Assembly (NCBI GenBank): GCA_963804005.1
Contig: CAWDOP010000007.1
Location: forward strand, 1 to 64,000
Source of the DNA: JAGXRK01 sp963804005
Lineage (GTDB): Bacteria > Bacteroidota > Ignavibacteria > Ignavibacteriales > Ignavibacteriaceae
Direction of reading: 5' to 3'
Length of the DNA: 64,000 bases
Positions 7,374 through 17,339 of the stretch are shown piece by piece; within the stretch, counting starts at the first letter, position 1, and the number at the start of each line of letters is the position of its first letter. A model generated the notes under the pieces. That model did not search any database. It had not been told where the DNA came from and was given only the letters and a program-made list of their open reading frames with translations. The translations under genes were made by a program, and so were the position numbers.

Positions 7374-8758
7374 AACAGATTAAGCTGACATTGGAAGATA
7401 TTTTCAATTTGCCGGGAGCAGTTATTTATAATCCGGATTTGTATAGAACTGTTTCATCTGTTTCAATTGATTCAAGAGATATTCAGAAGAATTCTCTTTT
7501 TATTGCAATTAAAGGAGAAAAGTTCGATGGTCATAACTTCATAAAGACTGCAATTAAAAATGGAACATCAGCGGTTATGATCAATAAAAAGTATCTAAAT
7601 AAAGTTGATTATGTAAATATTCCGGTTATTACTGTTCCAGATACAACAAAAGCTTTAGGTGATGTTGCAAAAGTCTGGAGATCAAAAATAAAAGCTAAAG
7701 TAATCGGATTAACAGGCAGTGCAGGTAAAACAACTACAAAAGAAATGATTGCTACTTTACTGAGTACTAAATATAAAGTGAATAAAACGGTTGCCAATAA
7801 TAATAACCACATTGGTGTACCGCTTACTATTTTGAGTACAGTAGCAAAACATCAGGTTCTTGTTGCCGAATGCGGAACAAATCACTTTGGTGAGATTGAT
7901 TACACAGCAAATATTCTTCAACCGGATTATGCGCTTATTACAAATATTGGCGATTCTCATCTTGAATATCTGAAAAACAGAAAAGGTGTGCTAAAAGAAA
8001 AATCAGCTTTGTTTGAAGTAACATCAAAACGAAAAGGAAAGTTATTCATAAATACTGACGATGAACTGATTAATGAATATTCTAAGAAACTCAGGAATAA
8101 AATTAAATTCGGTTTTAATACTCTTGCTGATGTCAGCGGTAGCATTCTTAAATATGATTCAATCGGGAAAGCAAATATTGAGATTAAAACAAAAACAAAA
8201 AAACTTAATCTAACTGTTCCGCTATCAGGAGATTCGAATGCAAATAACTTTCTTGCTGCCTCATCAGTTGGATTGGAGTTCGGATTAAAAGTTAAAGATT
8301 TTATTAAAGCTTCGAGAAGGATTAAAAGTGCGGATAAAAGACTTGCTATTAAAGTTTTTAAAAAATTTACATTGATTGATGATACATATAATGCAAATCC
8401 GGATTCGATGCGCGCAGCAATTTCAATTTTATCTATGTATAAAAACCGAAGAAGAAAAATTGCTGTACTTGGCGATATGTTCGAATTAGGCAATCAATCA
8501 AAAAAACTTCACGAATCATTGGCGGTTTTTATAAAGTCACAAAAAGTTATTGAAGTTTATTCAATTGGTAAAATGATGAAAAGCTTTTCTAAAGCATTAA
8601 AAGGATTTAGTGGAATCAGTAAACATTTTGAATCAAGAGAAGACTTAAAAAAACATTTGAAGAAAATTGATCTTTATAATTCCGCTGTACTTGTTAAAGG
8701 TTCACGCGGAATGAAGATGGAAGAATTTGTGTCAGTAATTGAATCAAGAGCCAAATAA
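7370..8758 (+). CDS. murF: UDP-MurNAc-tripeptide:D-Ala-D-Ala ligase MurF
   Basis: This 462-aa ligase attaches D-Ala-D-Ala to the UDP-MurNAc-tripeptide, completing the cytoplasmic precursor. The Mur-ligase P-loop GSAGKTTTKE begins at residue 116. NNNNHIGVPLTIL and DDTYNANPDSMRAAI are MurF-type motifs of the central and C-terminal domains. It overlaps murE by 4 bp and shares 1 bp with mraY. The D-Ala-D-Ala supplier Ddl is not in this cluster and must be encoded elsewhere. The C-terminal half is unusually Lys-rich, in line with the AT-rich genome. Confidence 0.96.
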   Translation: MKQIKLTLEDIFNLPGAVIYNPDLYRTVSSVSIDSRDIQKNSLFIAIKGEKFDGHNFIKTAIKNGTSAVMINKKYLNKVDYVNIPVITVPDTTKALGDVAKVWRSKIKAKVIGLTGSAGKTTTKEMIATLLSTKYKVNKTVANNNNHIGVPLTILSTVAKHQVLVAECGTNHFGEIDYTANILQPDYALITNIGDSHLEYLKNRKGVLKEKSALFEVTSKRKGKLFINTDDELINEYSKKLRNKIKFGFNTLADVSGSILKYDSIGKANIEIKTKTKKLNLTVPLSGDSNANNFLAASSVGLEFGLKVKDFIKASRRIKSADKRLAIKVFKKFTLIDDTYNANPDSMRAAISILSMYKNRRRKIAVLGDMFELGNQSKKLHESLAVFIKSQKVIEVYSIGKMMKSFSKALKGFSGISKHFESREDLKKHLKKIDLYNSAVLVKGSRGMKMEEFVSVIESRAK

Positions 8759-9867
8759 TGCTTTATTATTTATTCGAATACATAAATAAGCTTTACGCAC
8801 CGCCGGGATTTGATATGTTCAGATTCTTAACATTCAGATCTGCACTGTCGGCGATTACAGCTTTATTTATTGCATTATATGCCGGTCCGAAAATAATAAA
8901 GCTTTTACAAAAGCATCAGATTGGTGAAGCAAAAAAGGATGATGGTCCAAAATTCCACTGGTCAAAAGCGGGTACTCCCACGATGGGCGGATTAATAATT
9001 CTACTTTCTATTGCCGTGCCTGTTTTATTGTGGGGCGATATTGTAAGCATTTATGTGATTCTTATTCTTGCAGGAACTTTATTCCTCGGCGCAGTTGGTT
9101 TTCTTGACGACTATCTAAAAGTAATTAAAAAACTGCCAAACGGTTTAATAGCTCGTTATAAACTGCTTGGACAAATATTTGTTGGATTGGTTGTTGGTCT
9201 TGTAATTTATTTTTCACCTGAGTTCAGTGGATTTAATACATTAACGACAGTGCCGTTCCTTAAAAATGTGAATCTTGATTTATCCTATTTATATATACCG
9301 GCAGTTGTGTTTATTGTTACTGCAACATCAAACGCTGTTAATCTAACAGACGGACTTGATGGTTTATCAATCGGTGTAACAGTTATTGTAATGATTGCGC
9401 TTGCATTACTTAGTTACTTCAGTGGAAACGCAATTTTCTCAAATTACTTGAATATACTTTATTTACCCGGTGCAGGTGAGTTAACAGTTTTTGTAGCTGC
9501 TGTTGTTGGGGCGGGCTTGGGATTTCTATGGTACAATTCTTATCCCGCACAAGTTTTTATGGGTGATACCGGTTCGCTTGCACTTGGCGGTGCATTTGGA
9601 ATTCTAGCTGTGCTTATTAAGAAAGAATTATTTATTCCAATTCTTGGCGGAATCTTCTTTATGGAAACAATTTCTGTAATTATTCAAAGAACATATTTTA
9701 AATACACAAAGAAGAAGTACGGAGAAGGAAGAAGAATTTTTAAGATGGCTCCGATGCATCATCATTTTGAAATGATTGGATGGCCTGAACCAAAAATTGT
9801 TGTAAGGTTTTACATCATAGCAATAATACTTGCAGTCGTCACATTGGTTTCGTTTAAGATTAGATAA
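8758..9867 (+). CDS. mraY: Phospho-MurNAc-pentapeptide transferase MraY
   Basis: This 369-aa polytopic membrane enzyme moves phospho-MurNAc-pentapeptide from UDP to undecaprenyl phosphate, making lipid I. Diagnostic motifs are all present: the Mg-binding LDDYLK, NAVNLTDGLDGL, FMGDTGSLALGG and the HHHFE segment near the C-terminus. About ten hydrophobic helices are visible. Size is standard (about 360). Start and stop each share one base with murF and murD, consistent with coupled translation of consecutive pathway enzymes. Confidence 0.97.
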   Translation: MLYYLFEYINKLYAPPGFDMFRFLTFRSALSAITALFIALYAGPKIIKLLQKHQIGEAKKDDGPKFHWSKAGTPTMGGLIILLSIAVPVLLWGDIVSIYVILILAGTLFLGAVGFLDDYLKVIKKLPNGLIARYKLLGQIFVGLVVGLVIYFSPEFSGFNTLTTVPFLKNVNLDLSYLYIPAVVFIVTATSNAVNLTDGLDGLSIGVTVIVMIALALLSYFSGNAIFSNYLNILYLPGAGELTVFVAAVVGAGLGFLWYNSYPAQVFMGDTGSLALGGAFGILAVLIKKELFIPILGGIFFMETISVIIQRTYFKYTKKKYGEGRRIFKMAPMHHHFEMIGWPEPKIVVRFYIIAIILAVVTLVSFKIR

Positions 9868-11213
9868 TGAAAATAGTAAATAAAAAAATAACGATTATTG
9901 GTGCTGGTAGAAGTGGACTTGGTGCGGCTAAATTAGCCAAGCGATTTGGTGCTGCTCCGTTTGTGAGTGATTCAGGTGATGTAAATAAATTAATGGAGTC
10001 TGTTGAAGCTCTTAAAACGGCAGAAATTGAATTCGAGATTGGCAGCCACTCTGACAAAGTCTATAACTGTGATTTGATGGTTGTCAGTCCGGGTGTTCCT
10101 TCTGATGCAGAAGTTCTTAAAACAGCTCAAGAGAGAAAGATCAAAACAATCAGCGAAGTCGAATTCGCTTCATCGTTCTGTAAAGGAAATATAATCGGAA
10201 TAACCGGGACGAATGGAAAAACAACAACAACATCTCTTTGCGGTTATCTCTTCAATGAATGCGGGATGAAAGCATATACAGCAGGCAATATTGGTCTGGC
10301 ATTTTCTGAGGTTGCCGCCGATGTGAAAGAAAATGAATTTATTTCACTTGAGATTTCCAGTTTTCAGCTTGATCTGATTGAAGGATTTAAACCTAAAGTT
10401 GCAATGATATTAAACATTACTCCCGATCATTTGAACAGGTATGATTATAAGATTGAAAATTATGCAGCATCGAAGCAAAAAATTTACGAGAATCAAAATG
10501 CTGATGACTTTTTGATCTTGAATCAGGATAGTGAACTGTTAATGAATCATTGCAAAAAAAGTAAGAGCAAAGTTTATTACTTCTCAACGAAGTCAAAGGT
10601 AGAAAACGGATGTTTCATTGAAAACGGAATTGTAAAGTTTGTTAAAAATGGAAATGAAAAATTTACTTGTAAAAGGGAAGATATTTTTTTGAGAGGAGAT
10701 CATAATCTTCAGAATGCAATGGCCGTAATTATTGCGGCAAAGCTTTTTGATTTGAATAATGAAAGCATAGTTGATGCTTTGAGAAGCTATCAGGGTGTAC
10801 CGCATAGATTGGAGCTGGTACGTGAGATTGATGGAGTTAAGTTTATCAACGATTCAAAAGCTACTAACATAGATTCAGTCTGGTATGCTTTACAAAGTTT
10901 TGATGAACCGATTTTCCTGATACTTGGCGGACAGGATAAAGGGAACGACTATTCACTGATTGAACCGTTAGTTCTTGAAAAAGTAAAAAAGATTTATGCA
11001 ATAGGTTCATCCGCAGAAAAAGTGTTTAATTTTTTCCATCAAAAAGTAAAGGTGGAAATAAAAAAGGATCTTGAAGAAGTAATTAATATAGCAACTAACG
11101 AAACGCGTATTGGTGATGTTGTTCTATTGTCACCTGCATGTGCAAGTTTTGATATGTTCAACAACTATGAACATCGCGGTGATGTTTTCAAACAATTGGT
11201 GAACAATATATAA
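9867..11213 (+). CDS. murD: UDP-MurNAc-L-alanine:D-glutamate ligase MurD
   Basis: This 448-aa cytoplasmic ligase adds D-Glu to UDP-MurNAc-L-Ala. The N-terminal Rossmann-like domain begins with GAGRSGLGAA. The ATP-binding GTNGKTTTT follows at 114-122, and LNITPDHLNRY and HRLE (PHRLELV) mark the central and C-terminal domains. Length is typical. It lies between mraY and ftsW, sharing one base with each, the standard dcw order. Confidence 0.96.
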   Translation: MKIVNKKITIIGAGRSGLGAAKLAKRFGAAPFVSDSGDVNKLMESVEALKTAEIEFEIGSHSDKVYNCDLMVVSPGVPSDAEVLKTAQERKIKTISEVEFASSFCKGNIIGITGTNGKTTTTSLCGYLFNECGMKAYTAGNIGLAFSEVAADVKENEFISLEISSFQLDLIEGFKPKVAMILNITPDHLNRYDYKIENYAASKQKIYENQNADDFLILNQDSELLMNHCKKSKSKVYYFSTKSKVENGCFIENGIVKFVKNGNEKFTCKREDIFLRGDHNLQNAMAVIIAAKLFDLNNESIVDALRSYQGVPHRLELVREIDGVKFINDSKATNIDSVWYALQSFDEPIFLILGGQDKGNDYSLIEPLVLEKVKKIYAIGSSAEKVFNFFHQKVKVEIKKDLEEVINIATNETRIGDVVLLSPACASFDMFNNYEHRGDVFKQLVNNI

Positions 11214-12355
11214 TGAAAAAATTAGCGCTTACAGTTTTTTTCGAAACATTTATTCTTATGCTGCTCGGACTCATAATTGTTATGAGTGCCAGCAGCACTT
11301 ACAGCGCTTTTAAGTTTGAAAGTACTTTTTATCTGTTCAATTCACATTTGGGAAAAGTATTTATTGGTTTGTTCTTTTTAATTCTGTTTTGTTTTATTCC
11401 TTATGAAATTTATAAGTATTACAGTAAATGGTTACTAATTGGAGTCGCAATCTTACTTGTAGTAACATTGTTCCTGGCACCAAATATTAAAGGTGCAGGC
11501 AGGTGGCTAAACCTTGGATTTACATCTATTCAGCCGGCTGATATTGCAAAACTTATTTTGGTCATTCACCTTGCTGCATTGATTGAACAAAAACAAGAAT
11601 TTATAAATGATTTTAAGCAAGGATATTTATACGCATTTATTTGGGTGATGTTAATCTCTGGTTTAATATTTATTCAACCGAATGTTAGCACAGGAATTTT
11701 ATTAGTGGTCATTTCGCTGACTCTATTATATGTAGGTGGAGCTAAGTTCAAACATATTGCTTTATCGGGTTTATTATCTGCTGGGGTTGCAGGTGGATTT
11801 GCAATGTTGTTCAGTCATTCGAGATCAAGAATTCTGGGATTCATAAAAGCAATGAGCGACGGCGGTGATTTAAACATTCAGGTAAAGCAGGCATTATATG
11901 GATTAGGAAGCGGCGGATTGACCGGAGTTGGAATTGGTAACAGTAAACAAAATAATTTATTTCTGCCAGAAGCTTATGGTGATTTTATCTTTGCTATTCT
12001 CGGTGAAGAAATGGGTTTCGTTGGCTCAGTCATTGTTTTATTGAGCTACTTAATTCTTTTTGCTGCAGGAATTTTAATTGCAAAAAAAGCTAAAGATCGG
12101 TTTGGTCAATTACTTGCATTCGGAATAACTTTTTCGATTACCATTTATGCTTTCGTTAATGTTGCTGTTACAACAGGATTGTTCCCAACTACAGGATTGC
12201 CGCTGCCATTTATCAGTTATGGTGGAACATCAATAATATTTTTATCAATATCGATTGGAATACTGATTAACATTGCCATTATGAATTGGAAACGTGAAAA
12301 TGAAATTCAGATGAACAAAGAAAAAATAATTAATTCAAAGAACTTAGTCAGATGA
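11213..12355 (+). CDS. ftsW: Septal peptidoglycan glycosyltransferase FtsW
   Basis: This 380-aa SEDS-family membrane protein polymerises lipid II glycan strands at the septum with its transpeptidase partner FtsI. About ten membrane helices are visible. Family motifs include GRWLNLG, QPADIAKL and the conserved FPTTGLPLPFISYGGTS near the C-terminus. It overlaps murG by 4 bp. The basic, Asn/Lys-rich cytoplasmic tail (about 25 residues) is ordinary for the family. Confidence 0.95.
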   Translation: MKKLALTVFFETFILMLLGLIIVMSASSTYSAFKFESTFYLFNSHLGKVFIGLFFLILFCFIPYEIYKYYSKWLLIGVAILLVVTLFLAPNIKGAGRWLNLGFTSIQPADIAKLILVIHLAALIEQKQEFINDFKQGYLYAFIWVMLISGLIFIQPNVSTGILLVVISLTLLYVGGAKFKHIALSGLLSAGVAGGFAMLFSHSRSRILGFIKAMSDGGDLNIQVKQALYGLGSGGLTGVGIGNSKQNNLFLPEAYGDFIFAILGEEMGFVGSVIVLLSYLILFAAGILIAKKAKDRFGQLLAFGITFSITIYAFVNVAVTTGLFPTTGLPLPFISYGGTSIIFLSISIGILINIAIMNWKRENEIQMNKEKIINSKNLVR

Positions 12356-13455
12356 GCAAACTTAGCACTCCATATCGATTTCTTTTTGCCGGTGGAGGAA
12401 CAGGCGGTCATCTCTATCCCGCAATAGCCGTTGCTGATGAAATAAAAAGAATGCAGCCTGATGCTCAGATTTTATTTGTGGGAACAAAATCAAAAATTGA
12501 AGGAAGAGTTGTTCCAAAACTAGGGTTTCAATTTAAGTCTATATGGATAAAAGGATTTGCGAGAAAATTGACTTTATCAAATGTGTTGTTTCCGTTGAGA
12601 TTAATTGTCGCAATGGTTCAATCTTTAGCTATCGCAATGAAGTTCAAACCAAAAGTTGCAATCGGATCAGGTGGATATGTTGCAGGACCTGCTATTTGGG
12701 GAGCATCAGTGATGGGAGCAAAGATTATTCTGATTGAACCGAACAGTTATCCCGGAATAACAACAAGACTTTTAGAAAAGCATGCAGATGAAATTCATGT
12801 TGCTTTTGAAGATTCCAAAAAATACTTAAGGCAAAAAGACAAAGTAATACTTTCAGGAAATCCTATAAGAACAAGTTTAATGTTATTGAGAAAGTCGGAT
12901 ACACTAAAACATTTCGCTCTAAATGATTCCCGTAAAACCATTCTTATACTCGGTGGAAGTTTGGGTGCGGATTCAATAAACAAAACCATTGCAGAAAATT
13001 TAAGCGAGTTAAAAAAACTTGATATTCAGATAATATGGCAAACAGGTTCAGCTTACTATGAAGAATATAAAAACTTAAATGATGATCGTGTTAAAGTTTA
13101 TTCATTCATTGATGAGATGGATAAAGCATACTCATCGTGTGATCTTGTAATTGCAAGAGCGGGAGCATCAACCATTTCTGAGCTTGCAGCATTGGGTTTA
13201 CCTTCTTTGTTAATACCTTCACCTAATGTTGCAGAGAATCATCAGTATCATAATGCAAAGTCATTATCAGATGTTGGTGCAGCGGTTTTGATCGAAGATA
13301 AAAACTTAAAAGAAAATTTTTTAAATGCAGTATCAGCAATTATTTTTGCCGAGGAAAAATTAAAAGATCTTGGTATTAAGATTAAAAATTTTTCCAAACC
13401 CGATGCTGCCAACATAATAGCAAAGAGGGCAATTAATTTTGCAATTGCAGTATGA
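12352..13455 (+). CDS. murG: UDP-GlcNAc:lipid I GlcNAc-transferase MurG
   Basis: This 367-aa peripheral membrane GT-B glycosyltransferase adds GlcNAc to lipid I to form lipid II. The N-terminal glycine-rich loop GGGTGGHLYPA (from residue 14), GSGGYVAGP, and the C-terminal UDP-binding RAGASTISELAALGLPS are diagnostic. Length is normal. It overlaps ftsW by 4 bp. The next gene, a small membrane protein, overlaps its stop by 4 bp, interrupting the usual murG-murC pairing. Confidence 0.96.
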   Translation: MSKLSTPYRFLFAGGGTGGHLYPAIAVADEIKRMQPDAQILFVGTKSKIEGRVVPKLGFQFKSIWIKGFARKLTLSNVLFPLRLIVAMVQSLAIAMKFKPKVAIGSGGYVAGPAIWGASVMGAKIILIEPNSYPGITTRLLEKHADEIHVAFEDSKKYLRQKDKVILSGNPIRTSLMLLRKSDTLKHFALNDSRKTILILGGSLGADSINKTIAENLSELKKLDIQIIWQTGSAYYEEYKNLNDDRVKVYSFIDEMDKAYSSCDLVIARAGASTISELAALGLPSLLIPSPNVAENHQYHNAKSLSDVGAAVLIEDKNLKENFLNAVSAIIFAEEKLKDLGIKIKNFSKPDAANIIAKRAINFAIAV

Positions 13456-13931
13456 CAAGCGAACAACTAAAACATAAAAGCTCATTCAGATATAATATGT
13501 CGTTTTATTATCAATCGACTATTATTTATTTCATTGTGTTTTCACTCTATTTAATAATCAGAGGCGAAGTTGTTGATAACTCTTATACTTTGGTTATTAA
13601 AGATCCTGTACTTTATTTTCTTGCAATAATTGTTGTCATATCAATTCTTGCTTTACTGTTTAATTTATTCAAGAAAAGGCATATTGAAATTGATCAAAAT
13701 GGGATCGTTTTCGTTAACAGGTTTAAAAGAAGAGAAATCACTGTTGAAAAAATTGAATCAATAAGATTAACAAGAGAAAGAAGAGCAGTTCAGACAAAGG
13801 CTTTTAAGTTGATCATATTAAAAATAAAATCAAGAAAAAGAAGATTACTTATAAGACCAACGGATTATGAAAACTTTGATGAACTAATTAAAAGATTTCA
13901 GGAACTAAAGACACGTATTGAAAGCAAATGA
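13452..13931 (+). CDS. Membrane protein with PH-like domain, embedded in the dcw cluster
   Basis: This 159-aa protein has two hydrophobic helices (about residues 21-36 and 53-70) flanking a short outer loop. A basic, beta-rich cytoplasmic domain of about 85 residues follows (KKRHIEIDQNGIVFVN... to the end), ending in a charged helix. The fold pattern resembles bacterial PH-domain membrane proteins, but I cannot name the family. It overlaps murG and murC by 4 bp each, so it is co-translated with the wall genes and is not a spurious ORF. A role in division or envelope assembly is inferred from position only. Confidence 0.75.
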   Translation: MTSEQLKHKSSFRYNMSFYYQSTIIYFIVFSLYLIIRGEVVDNSYTLVIKDPVLYFLAIIVVISILALLFNLFKKRHIEIDQNGIVFVNRFKRREITVEKIESIRLTRERRAVQTKAFKLIILKIKSRKRRLLIRPTDYENFDELIKRFQELKTRIESK

Positions 13932-15301
13932 TATTTAAGATCATAAATAAAATTCATTTTGTTGGCATCGGTGGAATCGGAATGAGCGCTATTGCAGAAG
14001 TTTTATTTCACCAGGGATTTCAAATCTCCGGTTCTGATAGAGAATTGAATGATATTACTAAAAGACTTAGTGAATTAGGAATGGAAATATTCGAGGGACA
14101 TTCATCTGAAAACGTTAAAGATGTTGATGTCTTGGTTTATTCAGCTGCAGTTTCTTTAGATAATCCTGAAGTTCAAGCAGCAATGAAAAAAAATATTCCC
14201 ATTGTTAAGCGCTCAGAAATGCTTGCCGAAACCATGAGGATGAAATATGGAGTTGGTGTTGCAGGTACTCACGGAAAAACAACAACAACTTCGATGATCG
14301 GTTTAACATTAGTTGAAGCCGGACTTGATCCGACGATAATTGTGGGAGGAAAATTAAATTCATTAAACGGAAGCAATGCAAGATTAGGTAACGGAGAGTT
14401 AATAGTTGTTGAAGCAGATGAATTTGACAGAACATTCTTAAAGTTAAATCCGGCTATTGCTGTTCTGACTTCTTTAGAAGCCGAACACCTTGACACTTAT
14501 AAAGATCTGGAAGATATAAAGTCAGCTTTTACTGAGTACGCAAATAAGGTTCCTTTCTATGGCTTTGTTGCTATTTGTATTGATGATCCTGAACTAAGAA
14601 ATATTTCTTCTAGAATTACAAAAAAAGTAATTAAATACGGATTAGGCAGTGAGGCAGATGTTCAAGCAGTTGATGTCCAGCATAAAGAATTTAACGGTTC
14701 TTATAAAGTAAAATATTTTGGAAAAGAGATTGGTACAATTGAATTAAGTCTTCCGGGCGATCACAATGTAAAAAATTCACTTGCTGCAGTTACCGTTGGA
14801 ATAGAGTTAGGAATTGATTTTAAAATAATTAAACAAACATTAAAATCATTCAAAGGTGCACAGAGAAGATTTGAAATAAAATACGATAAAGAAGTTTTAG
14901 TTATTGATGATTATGCCCATCATCCTACAGAAGTGGCAGAAACTCTGAAAGGGATTCGTTCATCCTGGAATAGAAGATTGGTTGCAGTCTTTCAACCTCA
15001 TCTGTACTCAAGGACCAGAGATTTTTATAAGGATTTTGGAAAATCATTTTTAAATAGTGATATTTTTATTTGCACAGATGTTTATCCGGCTCGTGAACTT
15101 CCAATTGAAGGAATAAGCGGTAAGCTTATTGCAGATAGTGCTGTAGAGTTTGGTCACAAACAAGTTCTTTATGTACTTGATAAAAATGATATACCGGAAA
15201 TTTTAATGAACAAAAAACAAGATGGCGATATAATAATTACTATGGGTGCAGGTGACATTTATAAGTTCGGCGAAAAGTTTGTTTCGATGTTGATGAATTA
15301 A
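13928..15301 (+). CDS. murC: UDP-N-acetylmuramate:L-alanine ligase MurC
   Basis: This 457-aa cytoplasmic ligase attaches L-Ala to UDP-MurNAc, the first peptide step. The dinucleotide-like GIGGIGMS (13-20) and P-loop GTHGKTTT (113-120) are typical, as are EADEFDRTFL and the DDYAHHPTEV motif of the C-terminal domain. The start overlaps the upstream membrane protein by 4 bp. ftsQ begins directly after its stop. murB, often a neighbour or fusion partner, is absent. Confidence 0.96.
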   Translation: MIFKIINKIHFVGIGGIGMSAIAEVLFHQGFQISGSDRELNDITKRLSELGMEIFEGHSSENVKDVDVLVYSAAVSLDNPEVQAAMKKNIPIVKRSEMLAETMRMKYGVGVAGTHGKTTTTSMIGLTLVEAGLDPTIIVGGKLNSLNGSNARLGNGELIVVEADEFDRTFLKLNPAIAVLTSLEAEHLDTYKDLEDIKSAFTEYANKVPFYGFVAICIDDPELRNISSRITKKVIKYGLGSEADVQAVDVQHKEFNGSYKVKYFGKEIGTIELSLPGDHNVKNSLAAVTVGIELGIDFKIIKQTLKSFKGAQRRFEIKYDKEVLVIDDYAHHPTEVAETLKGIRSSWNRRLVAVFQPHLYSRTRDFYKDFGKSFLNSDIFICTDVYPARELPIEGISGKLIADSAVEFGHKQVLYVLDKNDIPEILMNKKQDGDIIITMGAGDIYKFGEKFVSMLMN

Positions 15302-16069
15302 ATGATGGCTAAAGGTAATAGTAAAATAGTCAGCTTAATCATATTTGTTTTTTTGTTCGCATCACTGATTTACTTAACTGTTTTCTCTTATAATAAGAGA
15401 GGAAGAGAAGAAATAAAAATGATTTCAATAATAGGAAACAATCTGCTGCCTCAAAAAAATTATCTTGAGTTTACACAACTCAATGAACAGATATACTACA
15501 GTGACTTAACACTGCACGGAATAAAAAACAGGTTTGAAAAACATCCTTACATCATAAGAGCTGAAGTAAAATCTGATGGAAGAGGAAATGTAGAGGTTTT
15601 TCTAAGAGAAAAAATTATTTATGCCATGATTGTAGGAAGCAGCGATCCGTATTTCATAACAGCAGATTTTCAGGTTCTTCCGATTTTTCCAAATACAAGA
15701 TTTTCGGATCTGCCTGTCATAAGTAATGTTAAATTCAAAGAAAAACTTAATGCAATGAATTTTGCAAAAGATGAAGATTTAGTACAGGCATTTAGAATTA
15801 TTGATGCGGCAAAAACAACCGATCTTGAAATATCGAGAAAACTTGCAGAAATAAATCTGCGAAACGGTGGTGATGTTATCCTTACTTTCTCTGGAATTAA
15901 TGCTCCGGTAATATTTGGAAGAGGAGATGAAGCTAAGAAAATGTTATACCTGAATTTACTTTGGGAAAGAATGAAGGAACAAAAGCCATTTTTTGAAAAC
16001 ACAGAATATCTCGATCTAAGATTTAGTAACGAAGTTTATGTCGGGAAAAAAGATATTATAGGTTTATAA
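15302..16069 (+). CDS. ftsQ: Division protein FtsQ/DivIB
   Basis: This 255-aa bitopic membrane protein has a short cytoplasmic N-terminus, one helix (about residues 8-26), a POTRA-like segment (ISIIGNNLLP... to EVFLREK) and a C-terminal beta domain, the FtsQ architecture. FtsQ scaffolds FtsL/DivIC and the septal synthase. The gene has two consecutive ATG codons directly after the murC stop; either could start it. Position between murC and ftsA is canonical. Sequence similarity in this family is low, so the call leans on topology and order. Confidence 0.87.
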   Translation: MMAKGNSKIVSLIIFVFLFASLIYLTVFSYNKRGREEIKMISIIGNNLLPQKNYLEFTQLNEQIYYSDLTLHGIKNRFEKHPYIIRAEVKSDGRGNVEVFLREKIIYAMIVGSSDPYFITADFQVLPIFPNTRFSDLPVISNVKFKEKLNAMNFAKDEDLVQAFRIIDAAKTTDLEISRKLAEINLRNGGDVILTFSGINAPVIFGRGDEAKKMLYLNLLWERMKEQKPFFENTEYLDLRFSNEVYVGKKDIIGL

Positions 16070-16071
16070 GA

Positions 16072-17322
16072 ATGAAAAAAGAAATTTTGGTAGGATTGGA
16101 TTTAGGAACAACAAAAGTCTGTGCTGTAATAGCTGATCGTTCAGTTGATTCCGGAAAATTAGATATTCTTGGTTTCGGTGTAGCACTTTCTGAAGGTCTT
16201 CACAAAGGTATGGTTGCCAACATCGGAAAAACTGCCGAAGCAATTAAAGCTGCAATGGAGATTGCATCAAACAGAGCAGGTATTAGTGTAAATCTTGTTA
16301 ATGTTGGCGTTGCAGGTGAACATATCACAAGCATCAGACATAGAAACTATGTAACAATAAACAGGGAAGAAAAAGAAATTACTAAAGAAGATCTTGATAG
16401 ATTAGAATCAGATGTTAGGACAATAAGAATTCCGTCTGACAGACAAATTCTTCATATAATTCCCGAAGAGTTTTCAATTGATCATCAGGGTGGAATTGAA
16501 AGTCCGATTGGAATGTCAGGTTCAAGATTAGAAGCAAGCAATCACGTTGTACTTGCATCAATACCGGCAATTCAGAATATCAGAAAATCTGTTGAAAGAG
16601 CAGGTTACCAGGTGCAGGATTATATCCTTCAACCAATTGCTTCAAGTTCATCTGTACTGGAAGAAAGTGAAAAAGATCTTGGTATTGCAATGATAGATAT
16701 TGGAGGCGGAACAACCGATATAGCAATTTATCATAAAAAAGCAATAAAGCATACAAAGGTAATCGGAATTGCCGGTAATCAAGTTACAAATGATATTAGA
16801 GAATCTTTAGGTGTTGTTACTGAAGAAGCAGAAAGATTGAAAAAAGAATATGGTTATGCTTCTGAAAATGCAATCATAAAAGATGAAGATATATTAATAA
16901 GGGGAGTTGGTGCTCGTGGCAACACAAAAATTCCAATCAGTCTTCTTACTCAAATTATTAGTTTAAGAATGAAAGAATTATTTTCAATAATAGACAATGA
17001 ATTACGCACAGCTGGATTTAAAAATAAACTAAAAGCCGGAATAGTACTTACAGGCGGTGGCGCTTTATTAAAGGGTTGTCCCGAATTAGCTGAAGAAGTT
17101 TTTGGTTTACCTACAAGAATTGGAGTTCCGCAAGAACTCGGTGCAGGCTTATCCAATGAAATTGAGAGTCCGGAATTCGCAACAGTAGCGGGTTTGATAA
17201 AAGGAATTCCTGGTGGAAAATCAAGTGATTATCAGGTTCTTATCAAACCTAATAAAATCAAAGGTGCGAATAAAATCAACCAATTAATTAAAAAAGTTCA
17301 AGAATTTTTTGACGAATTATAA
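16072..17322 (+). CDS. ftsA: Cell division actin homologue FtsA
   Basis: This 416-aa actin-fold ATPase tethers FtsZ filaments to the membrane and signals to the divisome. Nucleotide-binding motifs are clear: GLDLGTTKVCAVI (phosphate 1), DIGGGTTDIAIY (phosphate 2) and LTGGGALLKG (adenosine). An SHS2 (1C) domain lies between the first two. The last residues (INQLIKKVQEFFDEL) form an amphipathic helix suited to membrane attachment, as known for FtsA. It lies 2 bp after ftsQ and 17 bp before ftsZ. Confidence 0.96.
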   Translation: MKKEILVGLDLGTTKVCAVIADRSVDSGKLDILGFGVALSEGLHKGMVANIGKTAEAIKAAMEIASNRAGISVNLVNVGVAGEHITSIRHRNYVTINREEKEITKEDLDRLESDVRTIRIPSDRQILHIIPEEFSIDHQGGIESPIGMSGSRLEASNHVVLASIPAIQNIRKSVERAGYQVQDYILQPIASSSSVLEESEKDLGIAMIDIGGGTTDIAIYHKKAIKHTKVIGIAGNQVTNDIRESLGVVTEEAERLKKEYGYASENAIIKDEDILIRGVGARGNTKIPISLLTQIISLRMKELFSIIDNELRTAGFKNKLKAGIVLTGGGALLKGCPELAEEVFGLPTRIGVPQELGAGLSNEIESPEFATVAGLIKGIPGGKSSDYQVLIKPNKIKGANKINQLIKKVQEFFDEL

Positions 17323-17339
17323 ATCTTACAGGAGGATAT

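Noticed and set aside
7957..8493. 178-codon minus-strand ORF
   Set aside because: Antisense shadow of murF; hydrophobic composition is the mirror of Lys-rich codons.
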